A stretch of DNA of 64,000 nucleotides from Arthrobacter sp. 18067 (GTDB lineage Bacteria; Actinomycetota; Actinomycetes; Actinomycetales; Micrococcaceae), in contig NZ_CACSJJ010000002.1 of the NCBI RefSeq assembly GCF_902706295.1, positions 1 through 64,000 of the forward strand, read 5' to 3'. The notes under the pieces were generated by a model. That model did not search any database and had not been told where the DNA came from. It was given only the letters and a program-made list of their open reading frames with translations. A program made the translations under genes and the position numbers. Positions 38,624 to 51,591 of this stretch are shown piece by piece. Numbering within the stretch: the stretch's first letter is position 1; each line of letters begins with the position of its first letter.

Positions 38624-38629
38624 TAGCTT
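38624..38629 (+). promoter_or_regulatory. Candidate -10 TAGCTT of the pyr operon
   Basis: TAGCTT places transcription start near 38636, giving a leader of about 55 bases that contains the PyrR-type hairpin. Confidence 0.4.
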
Positions 38630-38657
38630 TGAAAAGCAAATATTCCTTTTTTAATTC

Positions 38658-38686
38658 CGTCCCGTGAGGCGGGGAAAGGGGAGACG
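38658..38686 (+). promoter_or_regulatory. PyrR-binding hairpin covering the pyrR ribosome binding site
   Basis: CGTCCCGTGAGGCGGGG with AAAGGGGAGACG has the core of PyrR-binding loops (CCNGTGAGGC...AAAGG). Outer arms CGTC (38658-38661) and GACG (38683-38686) close the stem; the Shine-Dalgarno AGGGGAGA is inside the 3' arm. PyrR bound with UMP would hide it, as proposed for the mycobacterial pyr operon. No terminator follows, so control is probably at translation. Confidence 0.75.
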
Positions 38687-38690
38687 AGCG

Positions 38691-39275
38691 ATGACTGAAG
38701 TCACTTCAGCGCACGTGCCGTCGCGGGTTGTTCTCAATCAGGCGGACATTGATCGTGCGCTCACTCGTATCGCCCACGAGATCCTCGAAGCCAACAAAGG
38801 CTCCCAGGACCTGGTTCTTTTGGGCATTCCCAGCCGCGGCTATCCTTTGGCCGTGCGGCTTGCCAACAAAATCGCAGCAGCCGACCCCTCGGTCAACGCC
38901 GAAACGATTGTTGGCCAACTGGATGTCACCATGTTCCGTGACGATCTCTCCCACCAGCCCACGCGGCCCCCTCGCCACACCCGGCTGCCATTGTCCGGCA
39001 TCGACAACAAAGTAGTTGTCCTGATCGACGACGTCCTGTATTCGGGCCGAACCATCCGCGCCGCCTTGGACGCCCTGGTGGACCTTGGCCGCCCACGGAT
39101 TGTCCGCTTGGCTGTGCTGGTGGACAGGGGCCACCGCGAGCTCCCCATTCGCGCAGACCACGTGGGCAAGAACCTGCCCACCTCCTCCGCGGAAAAGGTC
39201 CGCGTCCATCTTGAGGAAATCGACTCCGTGGACGGTATGCCCGTCAACGAAGTAGTTATTGAGGCAGGCAAGTGA
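38691..39275 (+). CDS. pyrR: Bifunctional pyr operon regulator/uracil phosphoribosyltransferase PyrR
   Basis: 194 residues from ATG 38691. Type I phosphoribosyltransferase fold with the PRPP loop [35 protein letters not shown], and the hood [11 protein letters not shown]. PyrR senses UMP/UTP and binds the leader hairpin directly upstream of its own gene. It is first in pyrR-pyrB-pyrC-PH-carA-carB-pyrF, with overlapping stop/start codons throughout the first part. Confidence 0.95.
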   Translation: MTEVTSAHVPSRVVLNQADIDRALTRIAHEILEANKGSQDLVLLGIPSRGYPLAVRLANKIAAADPSVNAETIVGQLDVTMFRDDLSHQPTRPPRHTRLPLSGIDNKVVVLIDDVLYSGRTIRAALDALVDLGRPRIVRLAVLVDRGHRELPIRADHVGKNLPTSSAEKVRVHLEEIDSVDGMPVNEVVIEAGK

Positions 39276-40279
39276 AACACCTCCTTTCCACAGAAAACCT
39301 CAGCGCTTTTGATGCCATCCGTGTCCTGGATACAGCAGAAGAAATGTCCGCTGTGGGCGAGCGTGAAGTGAAGAAACTGCCGGCCCTGCGCGGCCGCACC
39401 GTGGTCAATCTCTTCTTCGAAGACTCCACCCGCACCCGTATCTCCTTCGAAGCAGCAGCAAAACGCCTGTCAGCAGACGTCATCAACTTCGCCGCGAAGG
39501 GATCTTCGGTGTCCAAGGGGGAGTCCCTCAAGGACACGGCACAGACCCTGGCCGCCATGGGCGCGGACGCCGTCGTTATTCGCCATTGGGCTTCCGGCGC
39601 GCCGCACCGCCTCGCCGCCACGGACTGGATCGACGCAGCCGTCATCAACGCCGGTGACGGCACCCACGAACACCCAACGCAGGCGCTTCTGGATGCCTTC
39701 ACGATGCGCCGGCACTGGTCGCGGGTCAACGGCACAGAGTCCACCGGTGCGGACCTCAGGGGCATGCGGGTAGCGATTGCCGGCGATGTCCTGCACTCAC
39801 GTGTTGCCCGGTCCAACGTTTGGTTGTTGAAGACACTTGGCGCCGAGGTCACGCTGGTGGCGCCCCCCACGCTGCTGCCGATCGGCGTCGAGCACTGGCC
39901 TTGCAAGGTCAGCTACGACCTGGACCAGACTCTTGAAGCCGGCATCGACGCCATGATGATGCTGCGCGTCCAGGGTGAGCGGATGAACGCTTCGTTCTTC
40001 CCCTCCACCCGCGAGTACTCCCGCCGCTGGGGATTCGACGACGCCAGGCTCCGTGCGTTGGATGACCTCGGAATGAAAGACACCATCATCATGCACCCGG
40101 GTCCCATGAACCGGGGCCTGGAAATTTCTTCGGCCGCCGCTGATTCGCCGCGATCCACTGTGCTTGCCCAAGTGCGCAACGGCGTTTCGGTCCGCATGGC
40201 CGCCCTGTACCTGCTGCTCTCCGGGGATTCCCGCGGAGCAGCCTCGAACGTAAGCCAGTCCAGCAAGGAGACCAACTGA
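39272..40279 (+). CDS. pyrB: Aspartate carbamoyltransferase, catalytic chain
   Basis: 335 residues; joins carbamoyl phosphate and aspartate. The carbamoyl phosphate site is [13 protein letters not shown], the second domain contributes [14 protein letters not shown] (loop of the 80s), [17 protein letters not shown], and [11 protein letters not shown]. No regulatory pyrI gene is present. GTG start overlaps pyrR by 4 bases. Confidence 0.97.
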   Translation: MKHLLSTENLSAFDAIRVLDTAEEMSAVGEREVKKLPALRGRTVVNLFFEDSTRTRISFEAAAKRLSADVINFAAKGSSVSKGESLKDTAQTLAAMGADAVVIRHWASGAPHRLAATDWIDAAVINAGDGTHEHPTQALLDAFTMRRHWSRVNGTESTGADLRGMRVAIAGDVLHSRVARSNVWLLKTLGAEVTLVAPPTLLPIGVEHWPCKVSYDLDQTLEAGIDAMMMLRVQGERMNASFFPSTREYSRRWGFDDARLRALDDLGMKDTIIMHPGPMNRGLEISSAAADSPRSTVLAQVRNGVSVRMAALYLLLSGDSRGAASNVSQSSKETN

Positions 40280-41604
40280 TGGCCGAGAACACCTACCTGA
40301 TTCGTGGGGCCGCCATCCTCGGCGGCGAAGCCGAGGACCTGCTGATCCGCGACGGCATGATCGAAGCCCGCGGCAAGGACCTTGCGGCTGAGGGTGCCAC
40401 CGTCATCGATGCCGCGGGCCTCGTCGCCCTCCCCGGCATGGTTGACGTGCACACCCACCTGCGCGAACCTGGCCGCGAAGACGCCGAAACGGTGGAAACC
40501 GGTACCCGCGCCGCCGCCTTGGGTGGTTTCACAGCCGTCCATGCGATGGCCAACAGCAACCCGGTGGCCGACACTGCGGGCGTTGTGGAACAGGTCCACA
40601 GCCTGGGCCGCGCGTCCGGCTGGGTGGATGTCCGCCCCGTGGGTGCAGTCACCGTGGGCCTGGCCGGTGAGCAGCTCGCCGAGCTGGGCGCCATGGCCGA
40701 CTCCCGGGCCCAGGTCCGCATGTTCTCCGACGACGGTATTTGCGTCCACGATCCCGTCATCATGCGCCGTGCGCTGGAGTACGTGAAAGCGTTCGACGGC
40801 GTCGTGGCCCAGCACGCGCAGGAACCGCGCCTTACCGCCGGGGCACAGATGAACGAAGGCACTGTCTCTGCAGTGCTCGGGCTTACTGGCTGGCCTGCTG
40901 TTGCCGAGGAAAGCATCATCGCCCGCGACGTCCTGCTGACCCAGCACGTCGGTTCCCGCCTCCACGTCTGCCACGTCTCCACCGCTGGATCCGTGGAAAT
41001 TGTGCGCTGGGCCAAGGCACGGGGAATCAACGTCACTGCCGAGGTCACCCCCCACCACCTCCTCCTTACCGATGAACTGGTCCGCAGCTATGACCCCGTC
41101 TACAAGGTCAACCCGCCGCTGCGTACCGATGCTGATGTACAAGCGCTGCGCGAGGGCCTCGCCGACGGCACCATCGATGTCGTCGGTACGGACCACGCCC
41201 CGCACCCCAGCGAGCATAAGGAATGCGAGTGGGCGCAGGCGGCGATGGGCATGACCGGCCTGGAAACCGCACTTTCGGTGGTCCAGGAGACCATGATTGA
41301 AACCGGCCTCATGTCGTGGGCCGACTTCGCGAGGGTCACCTCCTTCACTCCGGCGGTCATCGGCCGCGTCGCTGATCAAGGCCGTCCCTTGGAAGTTGGC
41401 GAACCCGCCAACGTCATTCTGGTGGACCCGGCTGCGCGTTGGACGGTTGACCCCCATAAAATGGCAACCATGGGCCGCAATTCACCGTTCAAGGGCAAGG
41501 AGCTGCCCGGATCCGTCGTTGCCACCTTCTTCAAGGGCCACCCCACGGTCCTTGACGGCAAGCTCAACACCCCGTACCGGTACCCGGCAGTCAGCAGCAA
41601 TTAA
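40279..41604 (+). CDS. pyrC: Dihydroorotase
   Basis: 441 residues, class I (long) amidohydrolase. Metal ligands lie in [10 protein letters not shown] and [23 protein letters not shown] and [15 protein letters not shown] provide the further histidines, and [13 protein letters not shown] follows the catalytic Asp. ATG overlaps the pyrB stop (TGATG). It should be an active enzyme rather than the inactive partner found in some operons. Confidence 0.96.
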   Translation: MAENTYLIRGAAILGGEAEDLLIRDGMIEARGKDLAAEGATVIDAAGLVALPGMVDVHTHLREPGREDAETVETGTRAAALGGFTAVHAMANSNPVADTAGVVEQVHSLGRASGWVDVRPVGAVTVGLAGEQLAELGAMADSRAQVRMFSDDGICVHDPVIMRRALEYVKAFDGVVAQHAQEPRLTAGAQMNEGTVSAVLGLTGWPAVAEESIIARDVLLTQHVGSRLHVCHVSTAGSVEIVRWAKARGINVTAEVTPHHLLLTDELVRSYDPVYKVNPPLRTDADVQALREGLADGTIDVVGTDHAPHPSEHKECEWAQAAMGMTGLETALSVVQETMIETGLMSWADFARVTSFTPAVIGRVADQGRPLEVGEPANVILVDPAARWTVDPHKMATMGRNSPFKGKELPGSVVATFFKGHPTVLDGKLNTPYRYPAVSSN

Positions 41605-42125
41605 TGGACAACCAGACACTTACCGTGCTGATCACGGTGCCGCTGATTGTCGTCGTTTTGGCGATGATCTGGTTGGGGTGGCGAAACAGGCTCAGGCGAC
41701 AAGCCGACGTCGAACGCCTTCCCGAGGTGCCGGAGCAGCTGACGCCGGCCACCGTCGTCGCGGAAGGGCAGTACGTTGCCACCACCACGGCAGGGGACTG
41801 GCTGGACCGGATCGCGGTTCAGGGCCTTGGCATCCGGACCAACGCGGAACTGAGCATCCACGCCGAAGGCGTGCTGTTCGACCGCTCCGGCGCCGCCCCC
41901 GTCTTCATCCCGCGCGCCGCGGTAGTGGACAGTCGTGAGTCCAACGGCATGGCAGGGAAGTTCGTCGAGAAAGACGGACTCCTGGTCATCAGTTGGAAGC
42001 TCGGCAGCCGGGAACTGGATACAGGATTCCGGTCCAGGCACGCAGCCGACAAGCAGCTCCTCCTCGAAGCCCTTCAGGATTTGATCTCCGCAGCCCCTCA
42101 GGCAGATGCCGATAGTGGAAAGTAA
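41604..42125 (+). CDS. Membrane-anchored PH-like domain protein of the pyr operon
   Basis: 173 residues: N-terminal membrane helix ([19 protein letters not shown]), basic juxtamembrane segment ([14 protein letters not shown]), then a beta-rich domain ([23 protein letters not shown]...[40 protein letters not shown]) that looks like the bacterial PH-like domain annotated at this position in other actinobacteria, sometimes as an export protein. ATG overlaps the pyrC stop by one base, and carA follows at once. No enzymatic motif; its role beside pyrimidine genes is unknown. Confidence 0.75.
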   Translation: MDNQTLTVLITVPLIVVVLAMIWLGWRNRLRRQADVERLPEVPEQLTPATVVAEGQYVATTTAGDWLDRIAVQGLGIRTNAELSIHAEGVLFDRSGAAPVFIPRAAVVDSRESNGMAGKFVEKDGLLVISWKLGSRELDTGFRSRHAADKQLLLEALQDLISAAPQADADSGK

Positions 42126-42129
42126 TAAA

Positions 42130-43346
42130 GTGACGGATAGTAAAGCAGCCACCACACCCACCTCCTCAGCAGCAGTGCTGGTGCTCGAAGACGGCCGCAT
42201 GTTCCGCGGCCGCAGCTACGGCGCCCAGGGAACCGCGCTCGGTGAGGCCGTCTTCGCCACCGGCATGACCGGCTACCAGGAGACCATCACCGACCCCTCC
42301 TACGCACGCCAACTGGTAGTCCAGACGGCCCCGCACATTGGTAACACCGGCGTCAACAGCGAAGACGCTGAGTCCCGCCGTATCTGGGTTGCCGGATACA
42401 TCGTGCGCGACGCCGCCCGCCGTCCGTCCAACTGGCGCTCCGAACGGAGCCTCGACGACGAATTGGTGGAGCAGGGCATTGTTGGCATCCAGGGTGTCGA
42501 CACCCGCGCCATCACCCGCCACCTCCGCGAGCACAAGACCATGCGGGCCGGCATCTTCTCAGGTGAGGCCGCTCAGGTATCCGACAAGGAACTGGTCGAT
42601 GCTGTCCTGGCCAGCGCCCCCATGGAAGGTGCAGCGCTGGCGGAGGAAGTCTCCATCGATAAGGCATACGTTGTCGAGCCCAAGGACCACGGCTGGGAAG
42701 GCGAACCGCGGTTCTCCATTGCCGCCGTCGACCTCGGCATCAAGGCCATGACACCGGTTCGCTTCGCCGAGCGCGGTGTGCGCGTCCACGTCCTGCCGGC
42801 CACGTCCACGCTGGAAGACGTCAACGCGGTCAACCCGGACGGATTCTTCATGTCCAACGGACCTGGCGACCCGGCCACGGCTGATCACCAGGTTTCCCTG
42901 TTGCGCTCGGTGCTGGACGAGAAGCTGCCGTACTTCGGTATCTGCTTCGGCAACCAGATCCTCGGCCGCGCACTCGGCTTCGGCACCTACAAGCTGCGCT
43001 ATGGTCACCGCGGCATCAACCAGCCCGTCATGGACCGTCGGACCGGCAAGGTGGAAATCACCTCGCAGAACCACGGCTTCGCCGTCGATGCGCCGATGAA
43101 CGGCGCCACGGTGGCTCCCGAAGAGCGCTACGGGCGGGTTGAAGTCAGCCACGTTTCGTTGAATGACGACGTCGTTGAAGGACTCGCCTGCCTCGACATC
43201 CCGGCGTTCTCGGTCCAGTACCACCCCGAGGCCGCGGCCGGCCCGCACGATGCCGCGTACCTGTTCGATCGCTTCATCGATCTCATGGCTGAGACGAAGT
43301 CCGGCGCCGCCAACACCACCGATTCCAAGACTGAGGACACGAAGTA

Positions 43347-43347
<1 letters not shown>
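42130..43347 (+). CDS. carA: Carbamoyl-phosphate synthase small subunit
   Basis: 405 residues; hydrolyses glutamine and channels ammonia to CarB. The N-terminal domain ([38 protein letters not shown]) is typical. The glutaminase domain has nucleophile Cys in [15 protein letters not shown] and His/Glu in [13 protein letters not shown] 42130 with GGAAAG 7 bases upstream is preferred to ATG 42106, which would overlap the previous gene. The stop overlaps the carB ATG by one base. Confidence 0.96.
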
Positions 43348-46647
<3,300 letters not shown>

Positions 46648-46655
<8 letters not shown>

Positions 46656-47523
46656 GTCTGCTGAAGCACAGCAAGGGCAGCAGCCGGTCCGGGAGTCCTT
46701 TGGCTCCCGGCTGGCTGCCGCCATGGCCGCGCGCGGTCCGCTCTGTGTCGGAATCGATCCGCATCCGCAGCTCCTGGCTGAATGGGGATTGAACGACGAC
46801 GCCGCAGGGCTGGAGCGCTTCTCGCTGACGGTCGTGGAGGCAGTGGGTTCCCTCGCTGCCGCGGTCAAACCGCAGGTGGCGCTGTACGAACGTCATGGGT
46901 CGGCTGGAATGGCTGTCCTGGAGCGTACGCTGGCCGCCTCAGCCGAGGCCGGCGTACTGAGCATCGCTGACGCCAAGCGTGGTGACATCGGTTCCACGAT
47001 GGCCGCCTATGCCGATGCCTGGCTGCGTGACGGGTCATCCTTGGCCGCGGACTCGGTGACTTTGAGCCCATACCTTGGGTTTGAGTCGCTGCGTCCGGCG
47101 CTGGAGCTCGCGGCCCAGTACGGCAGGGGAGTGTTCGTGCTTGCGCTGACGTCGAACCCTGAAGGAAAGTCGGTCCAGCATGTTGGCGGAAGCGATTCCG
47201 TTGCCCGCCGGATCGTAGCTGCCGCGACCGCTGAGAACCAGCGCTATGCCGGCGCCCTTGGTTCGGTTGGCCTGGTGGTAGGCGCCACGATTGGGTCGGC
47301 CCTGGAGGATCTGGACATCGATCTTGGTCCAGTTCGTGGCGCCATCCTGGCTCCGGGGCTCGGTGCCCAGGGCGCTACGCCGGCCGATCTCCGTGCGACC
47401 TTTGGTGACGCGTATTCCAGCGTCTTGGCCACCTCCAGCCGAGGGATCCTGGCTGCTGGTCCTGCCGTTGCAGCGCTGCGTGCCGCAACCGAGGAGACAC
47501 TGGACGGGCTTCGCTCGGAGTAA
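46648..47523 (+). CDS. pyrF: Orotidine 5'-phosphate decarboxylase (type 2)
   Basis: 291 residues, the longer actinobacterial type. Motifs [26 protein letters not shown] and the catalytic [10 protein letters not shown] are present, with GYLGFE-like phosphate loop at LSPYLGFES. It overlaps carB by 8 bases and ends the operon. pyrD and pyrE are not in this window. Confidence 0.95.
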
Positions 47524-47537
47524 GTTGCCAAGCCTCA

Positions 47538-47566
47538 TTGCGCAACCGGGCCCCTGCCGGTAGGTT
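47538..47566 (+). promoter_or_regulatory. Promoter of mihF (-35 TTGCGC, -10 TAGGTT)
   Basis: TTGCGC at 47538-47543 and TAGGTT at 47561-47566 are separated by an ideal 17 bases; transcription should start near 47573. Confidence 0.55.
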
Positions 47567-47579
47567 CAGGATCAGTCCG

Positions 47580-47595
47580 CGTGATCTGGATCACA
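47580..47595. promoter_or_regulatory. CRP-family binding site upstream of mihF
   Basis: CGTGATCTGGATCACA contains the perfect palindrome GTGATC-TG-GATCAC and fits the CRP/GlxR consensus TGTGA-N6-TCACA except for the first base. It lies at about +8 to +23 of the proposed transcript, a place that suggests repression. Confidence 0.6.
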
Positions 47596-47620
47596 ATCTC
47601 GATCTGACAGGGGTTTGGCA

Positions 47621-47947
47621 GTGGGCCTTAAAGAGCTGACACCACAGGAGCGTTCCGATGCGTTGGAGAAGGCTGCCAGGGCGCGGGCGGTGCGTGCCGC
47701 CGCCAAGGAACGGCTCAAGCGCGGCGAGCTGAGTATTGCGGAGTTGATTTCGTCGAGCTCAACAGACGAGGCGATTGCGCGCATGCGTGTGGTGGAACTC
47801 CTGGAGGCGCTGCCGGGCATTGGGCCCGTCAGGGCGGCTGGGATCATGGCGGAGATTGGCATCGCCGGATCCCGCCGGATCAGGGGCCTGGGAATTCACC
47901 AGGCCCGGGCGCTGGTAGATTTTATGGATACCCAGCAAAGCGTGTAA
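47621..47947 (+). CDS. mihF: Integration host factor, actinobacterial type (mIHF)
   Basis: About 108 residues. Single-chain nucleoid-associated protein needed for phage integration and chromosome organisation in mycobacteria. The N-terminal helix is ERSDALEKAARARAVRAAAKERLKRGELS; the helix-two-turn-helix core is MRVVELLEALPGIGPVRAAGIMAEIGIAGSRRIRGLG, matching mIHF closely. I chose GTG 47621 (AGGGG 7 bases upstream); TTG 47615 would add two residues. It precedes gmk, as in Mycobacterium and Streptomyces. Confidence 0.92.
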   Translation: MGLKELTPQERSDALEKAARARAVRAAAKERLKRGELSIAELISSSSTDEAIARMRVVELLEALPGIGPVRAAGIMAEIGIAGSRRIRGLGIHQARALVDFMDTQQSV

Positions 47948-47968
47948 CGCATCTCCCCGAAGGAATCC

Positions 47969-48541
47969 GTGAGCAAGAAACCCGGACTGACTGTCCTTGC
48001 AGGCCCCACTGCCGTTGGCAAGGGAACCGTATCCACCTACATCAGGGACAACTATCCGGAGGTTTGGCTCTCGGTCTCGGCGACCACCCGGGCGGCGCGT
48101 CCCGGGGAAACGGACGGCGTCCACTACTTCTTCAAGTCTGCCGAAGAATTTGATTCCCTGGTGGCTGACGGGGAACTGCTGGAGTGGGCCGTCGTCCATG
48201 GCCAGAACCGCTACGGCACGCTCCGCAGCACCGTTGATGCGGCCATCGCCGACGGCAAGTCCGTGTTGTTGGAGATCGACCTCCAAGGTGCCCGCCAAGT
48301 CAAAGCGGCGGTCCCGGACGCGAATTTTGTGTTCCTGGCACCGCCCAGCTGGGATGAAATGGTCCGCCGGCTGGTGGGCCGCGGCACGGAAACTCCCGAG
48401 GAACAGCAGCGCAGGCTGGAAACCGCTAAACTGGAACTTGCTGCTGAACCGGAGTTTGACCACACCGTCATCAATGACGACGTTCGCCGGGCAGCGGACG
48501 AGCTTGTTTCACTCATGGGGCTTACCCCGCACGGGCGCTAA
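47969..48541 (+). CDS. gmk: Guanylate kinase
   Basis: 190 residues; phosphorylates GMP to GDP. P-loop GPTAVGKG at 12-19, GMP-binding [35 protein letters not shown] and [12 protein letters not shown] are present, with lid Arg residues in [20 protein letters not shown] start with GAAGGAA upstream. Operon with mihF (21-base gap) and probably rpoZ. Confidence 0.97.
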   Translation: MSKKPGLTVLAGPTAVGKGTVSTYIRDNYPEVWLSVSATTRAARPGETDGVHYFFKSAEEFDSLVADGELLEWAVVHGQNRYGTLRSTVDAAIADGKSVLLEIDLQGARQVKAAVPDANFVFLAPPSWDEMVRRLVGRGTETPEEQQRRLETAKLELAAEPEFDHTVINDDVRRAADELVSLMGLTPHGR

Positions 48542-48580
48542 GCGCTTGCATTTGTTGGCCCGCTAAAATTTGGAGAATTC

Positions 48581-48841
48581 GTGTCCACGAACCTTGAAGG
48601 CATCATCAACCCGCCGATCGATTCGCTGCTTGAGGCTGCTGATTCCAAGTATGGCCTGGTCATCTTCGGCGCCAAGCGTGCGCGCCAGATCAACGCCTAC
48701 TACGCCCAGCTGCACGAGGGCCTGTTCGAGTACGTCGGCCCGTTGGTTGACACCAAGCTGAACGAGAAGTCGCTCTCGATCGCACTGCGCGAGATCAACG
48801 AAGGTCTTTTGGTTTCCACGCCGATCGAGCCCGCAGAATAA
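48581..48841 (+). CDS. rpoZ: DNA-directed RNA polymerase omega subunit
   Basis: 86 residues; assembly chaperone of RNA polymerase and part of one ppGpp site in some bacteria. Contains [32 protein letters not shown] and the conserved [14 protein letters not shown] start with GGAGA 4 bases upstream. TAAAAT at 48564-48569 might be a secondary -10. Confidence 0.96.
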   Translation: MSTNLEGIINPPIDSLLEAADSKYGLVIFGAKRARQINAYYAQLHEGLFEYVGPLVDTKLNEKSLSIALREINEGLLVSTPIEPAE

Positions 48842-48868
48842 AACAGACTGCCTGTTGACGGAGGTCAC

Positions 48869-50119
48869 GTGCGCATAGTCCTCGGAGTCGGGGGAGGGAT
48901 CGCAGCCTACAAGGTTGCATCGCTCCTCCGGCTTTTTACTGAAGCCGGTCACAAGGTGACGGTCATTCCCACCGAAGCTGCTACCCGGTTTGTCGGGGTG
49001 GCCACCTGGGAAGCGCTCTCGGGCAACCCGGTGAGCAACAGCGTCTTTGACGATGTCGAGAAGGTCAACCATGTCCGGTTGGGTCATGAGGCAGACTTGA
49101 TCGTGGTTGCCCCGGCGACTGCCGACCTCCTGGCAAAAGCAGCCACGGGACAAGCGGGCGACCTCCTCACCAACACTCTGCTCATGGCCCACGGGCCGGT
49201 GCTCTTCGCTCCGGCAATGCACACGGAAATGTGGCAGCATGCCGCTACGCAGGCCAACGTGGAAACACTGCGGAGCCGCGGCGTGACTGTCCTTGAACCT
49301 GCGTCCGGGAGACTCACTGGTTCTGACTCCGGTCCCGGCCGTCTGCCTGAGCCCGAGGCGATCTTTGCCGCTGCCATGGCATTGGCTGAGTCCGCAGTCG
49401 GCGCTACGGCTTCGCCTGCGGCGGAAAAGCCCCTGGCTGGCCGCATCGTAACGATCTCCGCCGGTGGAACCAGGGAGGCGCTGGACCCTGTCCGCTTCCT
49501 GGGTAATCGTTCCTCGGGCAAGCAGGGCGCGGCACTGGCCGCAGCTGCTTTGGCTGCCGGCGCGACGGTCCGGTTCCTGGCTGCGCATATGGACGTCGAG
49601 GCCCCCGCGGGCGTCGAGCTTGTCCGGGTTGAGTCAGCCTTGGAACTGCGCGAAGCAGCGCTGAAAGCGGCAGTGGATTCCGACGTCGTTATCATGGCGG
49701 CCGCCGTTGCGGATTTCCGCCCGGCGGAGTTCTCGGATACCAAGATCAAGAAGGTCGACGGCGAGGACGCACCTGTGGTGCGGCTGATCCGGAACCCGGA
49801 CATCCTTCACGAGCTTGTTGAGCGGCGGAACGCTGAGGGCGGCCAGCAACTGATCGTCGGGTTTGCAGCTGAAACGGGCGACGCCCAAGGAGATGTCCTT
49901 GAACACGCCACAGCAAAGCTTAAGCGCAAGGGTTGCGACCTCCTGGTGGTCAATCAGGTGGGCATTGGCCGCGTCTTCGGCCAGGACGAGAACTCCGTGG
50001 TCATTCTGTCCGGCCACGGTGCCGAGCCACAGTCGGCCGCCGGCTCCAAGTCCGACGTCGCCGCCGCCGTGGTGGACCGCGTTGGGGCCGAGCTCGCACG
50101 CGTCTTCCCGGCCCTGTAA
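48869..50119 (+). CDS. coaBC: Bifunctional phosphopantothenoylcysteine decarboxylase/phosphopantothenate-cysteine ligase
   Basis: 416 residues; two steps of coenzyme A synthesis. The N-terminal CoaC flavoprotein domain has the catalytic His in NHVRLGHEADLIVVAPATAD and the loop PAMHTEMW. The C-terminal CoaB domain starts near residue 190 with TISAGGTREALDPVRFLGNRSSGKQG and ends with LLVVNQVGIGRVFGQDEN. GTG start with GGAGG upstream. The order gmk-rpoZ-coaBC-metK-priA is conserved. Confidence 0.95.
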   Translation: MRIVLGVGGGIAAYKVASLLRLFTEAGHKVTVIPTEAATRFVGVATWEALSGNPVSNSVFDDVEKVNHVRLGHEADLIVVAPATADLLAKAATGQAGDLLTNTLLMAHGPVLFAPAMHTEMWQHAATQANVETLRSRGVTVLEPASGRLTGSDSGPGRLPEPEAIFAAAMALAESAVGATASPAAEKPLAGRIVTISAGGTREALDPVRFLGNRSSGKQGAALAAAALAAGATVRFLAAHMDVEAPAGVELVRVESALELREAALKAAVDSDVVIMAAAVADFRPAEFSDTKIKKVDGEDAPVVRLIRNPDILHELVERRNAEGGQQLIVGFAAETGDAQGDVLEHATAKLKRKGCDLLVVNQVGIGRVFGQDENSVVILSGHGAEPQSAAGSKSDVAAAVVDRVGAELARVFPAL

Positions 50120-50182
50120 CCGAGCCCACACCGAATTCTTAGCATAGGGACACACGGCAGATGCCGCCGTCCCGCAACCCAG

Positions 50183-50188
50183 TAAGGT
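50183..50188 (+). promoter_or_regulatory. -10 element TAAGGT, leaderless promoter of metK
   Basis: TAAGGT plus six bases leads directly to the GTG at 50195, with no ribosome site. No SAM riboswitch fold was recognised upstream. Confidence 0.5.
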
Positions 50189-50194
50189 GGTCGA

Positions 50195-51424
50195 GTGACT
50201 TTACCGCTGCACCATGAACCCCATGGCACCCCGTCCAAGCTCCGGCTCTTCACTTCCGAGTCGGTCACCGAAGGGCACCCGGACAAGATTTGCGACCAAA
50301 TCAGCGACGCCATCCTTGATGCACTGCTGGCCGCTGATCCTGAGTCCCGCGTGGCCGTTGAAACCATGGCCACTACCGGCTTGGTGCATGTGGCTGGTGA
50401 GGTCACCACCGACGCTTATGTGGAGATTCCGCAGATTGTCCGCGAGACCATCCTCGGCATTGGCTACGACTCTTCCGCCAACGGCTTCGACGGTGCACGC
50501 TGTGGTGTCTCCGTGTCCATCGGACAGCAGTCCAATGACATTGCGGGCGGCGTTTTCAACTCGCTGGAGGCCCGTGAAGGCCGCCAGGAAGACGATTACG
50601 ACCTCCAAGGCGCCGGCGACCAGGGCATCATGTTCGGCTACGCCAGTGATGAGACTGCCTCGTACATGCCCACCCCCATCTGGCTCGCCCACCGCTTGTC
50701 GGAACGACTCACCGAAGTCCGTAAGAACGGCGAGTTGGCATATCTCCGCCCGGACGGCAAGACCCAGGTCACGGTTGGATACGACGGCGACCGTCCGGTT
50801 TCGGTGGAAACTGTTGTCATCTCCAGCCAGCACGCTGAGGAAGCGAGCCTTGAGCAGCTCCGGGCCGATCTCGCCAGCTACGTGATCGAGCCCGTTCTGT
50901 CGGCGTCGAACCTTGATCTCTCGCGCACAGCGAACATCCTGAACCCTGCCGGTGCCTTCGTCATTGGCGGCCCGGTAGGCGACGCCGGCCTCACCGGACG
51001 CAAGATCATCGTCGACACCTACGGTGGGTTCTCCCGCCATGGCGGAGGCGCGTTCTCCGGCAAGGATCCGTCCAAGGTCGACCGCTCGGCTGCCTACGCC
51101 ATGCGGTGGGTAGCCAAGAATGTTGTGGCCGCCGGACTGGCCAAGCGTGCCGAGATCCAGATTGCCTACGCCATTGGCCAGGCCCGCCCCGTCGGAACGT
51201 ACGTAGAGACCTTTGGTACGGAGACCGTGGATCCGGCCCGTATCAGCGAGGCCATCGACGAACTCTTCGACCTTCGTCCCCGCGCCATCATCGATGCCCT
51301 GGACCTCAAGCGGCCCATCTACGCCAAGACGGCAGCCCACGGTCACTTTGGCCGCGACGAGCCCGACTTCACGTGGGAGCGCCTGGACCGGGTGGCTGAC
51401 CTGAAGGAATACTTCAACGCCTGA
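50195..51424 (+). CDS. metK: S-adenosylmethionine synthetase
   Basis: 409 residues; makes SAM from methionine and ATP. Motifs: [27 protein letters not shown] (in part, with the metal/ATP ligands), [47 protein letters not shown] (loop with catalytic Lys/Asp). Full length. GTG start, apparently leaderless. Confidence 0.98.
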   Translation: MTLPLHHEPHGTPSKLRLFTSESVTEGHPDKICDQISDAILDALLAADPESRVAVETMATTGLVHVAGEVTTDAYVEIPQIVRETILGIGYDSSANGFDGARCGVSVSIGQQSNDIAGGVFNSLEAREGRQEDDYDLQGAGDQGIMFGYASDETASYMPTPIWLAHRLSERLTEVRKNGELAYLRPDGKTQVTVGYDGDRPVSVETVVISSQHAEEASLEQLRADLASYVIEPVLSASNLDLSRTANILNPAGAFVIGGPVGDAGLTGRKIIVDTYGGFSRHGGGAFSGKDPSKVDRSAAYAMRWVAKNVVAAGLAKRAEIQIAYAIGQARPVGTYVETFGTETVDPARISEAIDELFDLRPRAIIDALDLKRPIYAKTAAHGHFGRDEPDFTWERLDRVADLKEYFNA

Positions 51425-51498
51425 TCGCTGGTACTTCCGGTTGGTCCCGCCGCTGATGTTGTTTTGTCGGTGGTTCGTGGTTGGCTGGAGCCAGAGAG

Positions 51499-51533
51499 AT
51501 GCCCGCAGCGGGATAATCCCGCTGCGGGCATTC
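51499..51533 (+). terminator. Terminator-like hairpin between metK and priA
   Basis: ATGCCCGCAGCGGG (51499-51512) and CCCGCTGCGGGCAT (51518-51531) are perfectly complementary with a 5-base loop. Only TT follows, so read-through into priA is possible. Confidence 0.7.
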
Positions 51534-51591
51534 TGCGTTGATGGTGTGCGGTGGTTGACCGCGTAGTGAGGATGAGGTGGAGGTGAAAGGC

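Noticed and set aside
50120..50194. SAM riboswitch before metK
   Set aside because: The gap is 75 bases and the promoter appears to place the mRNA start at the start codon.
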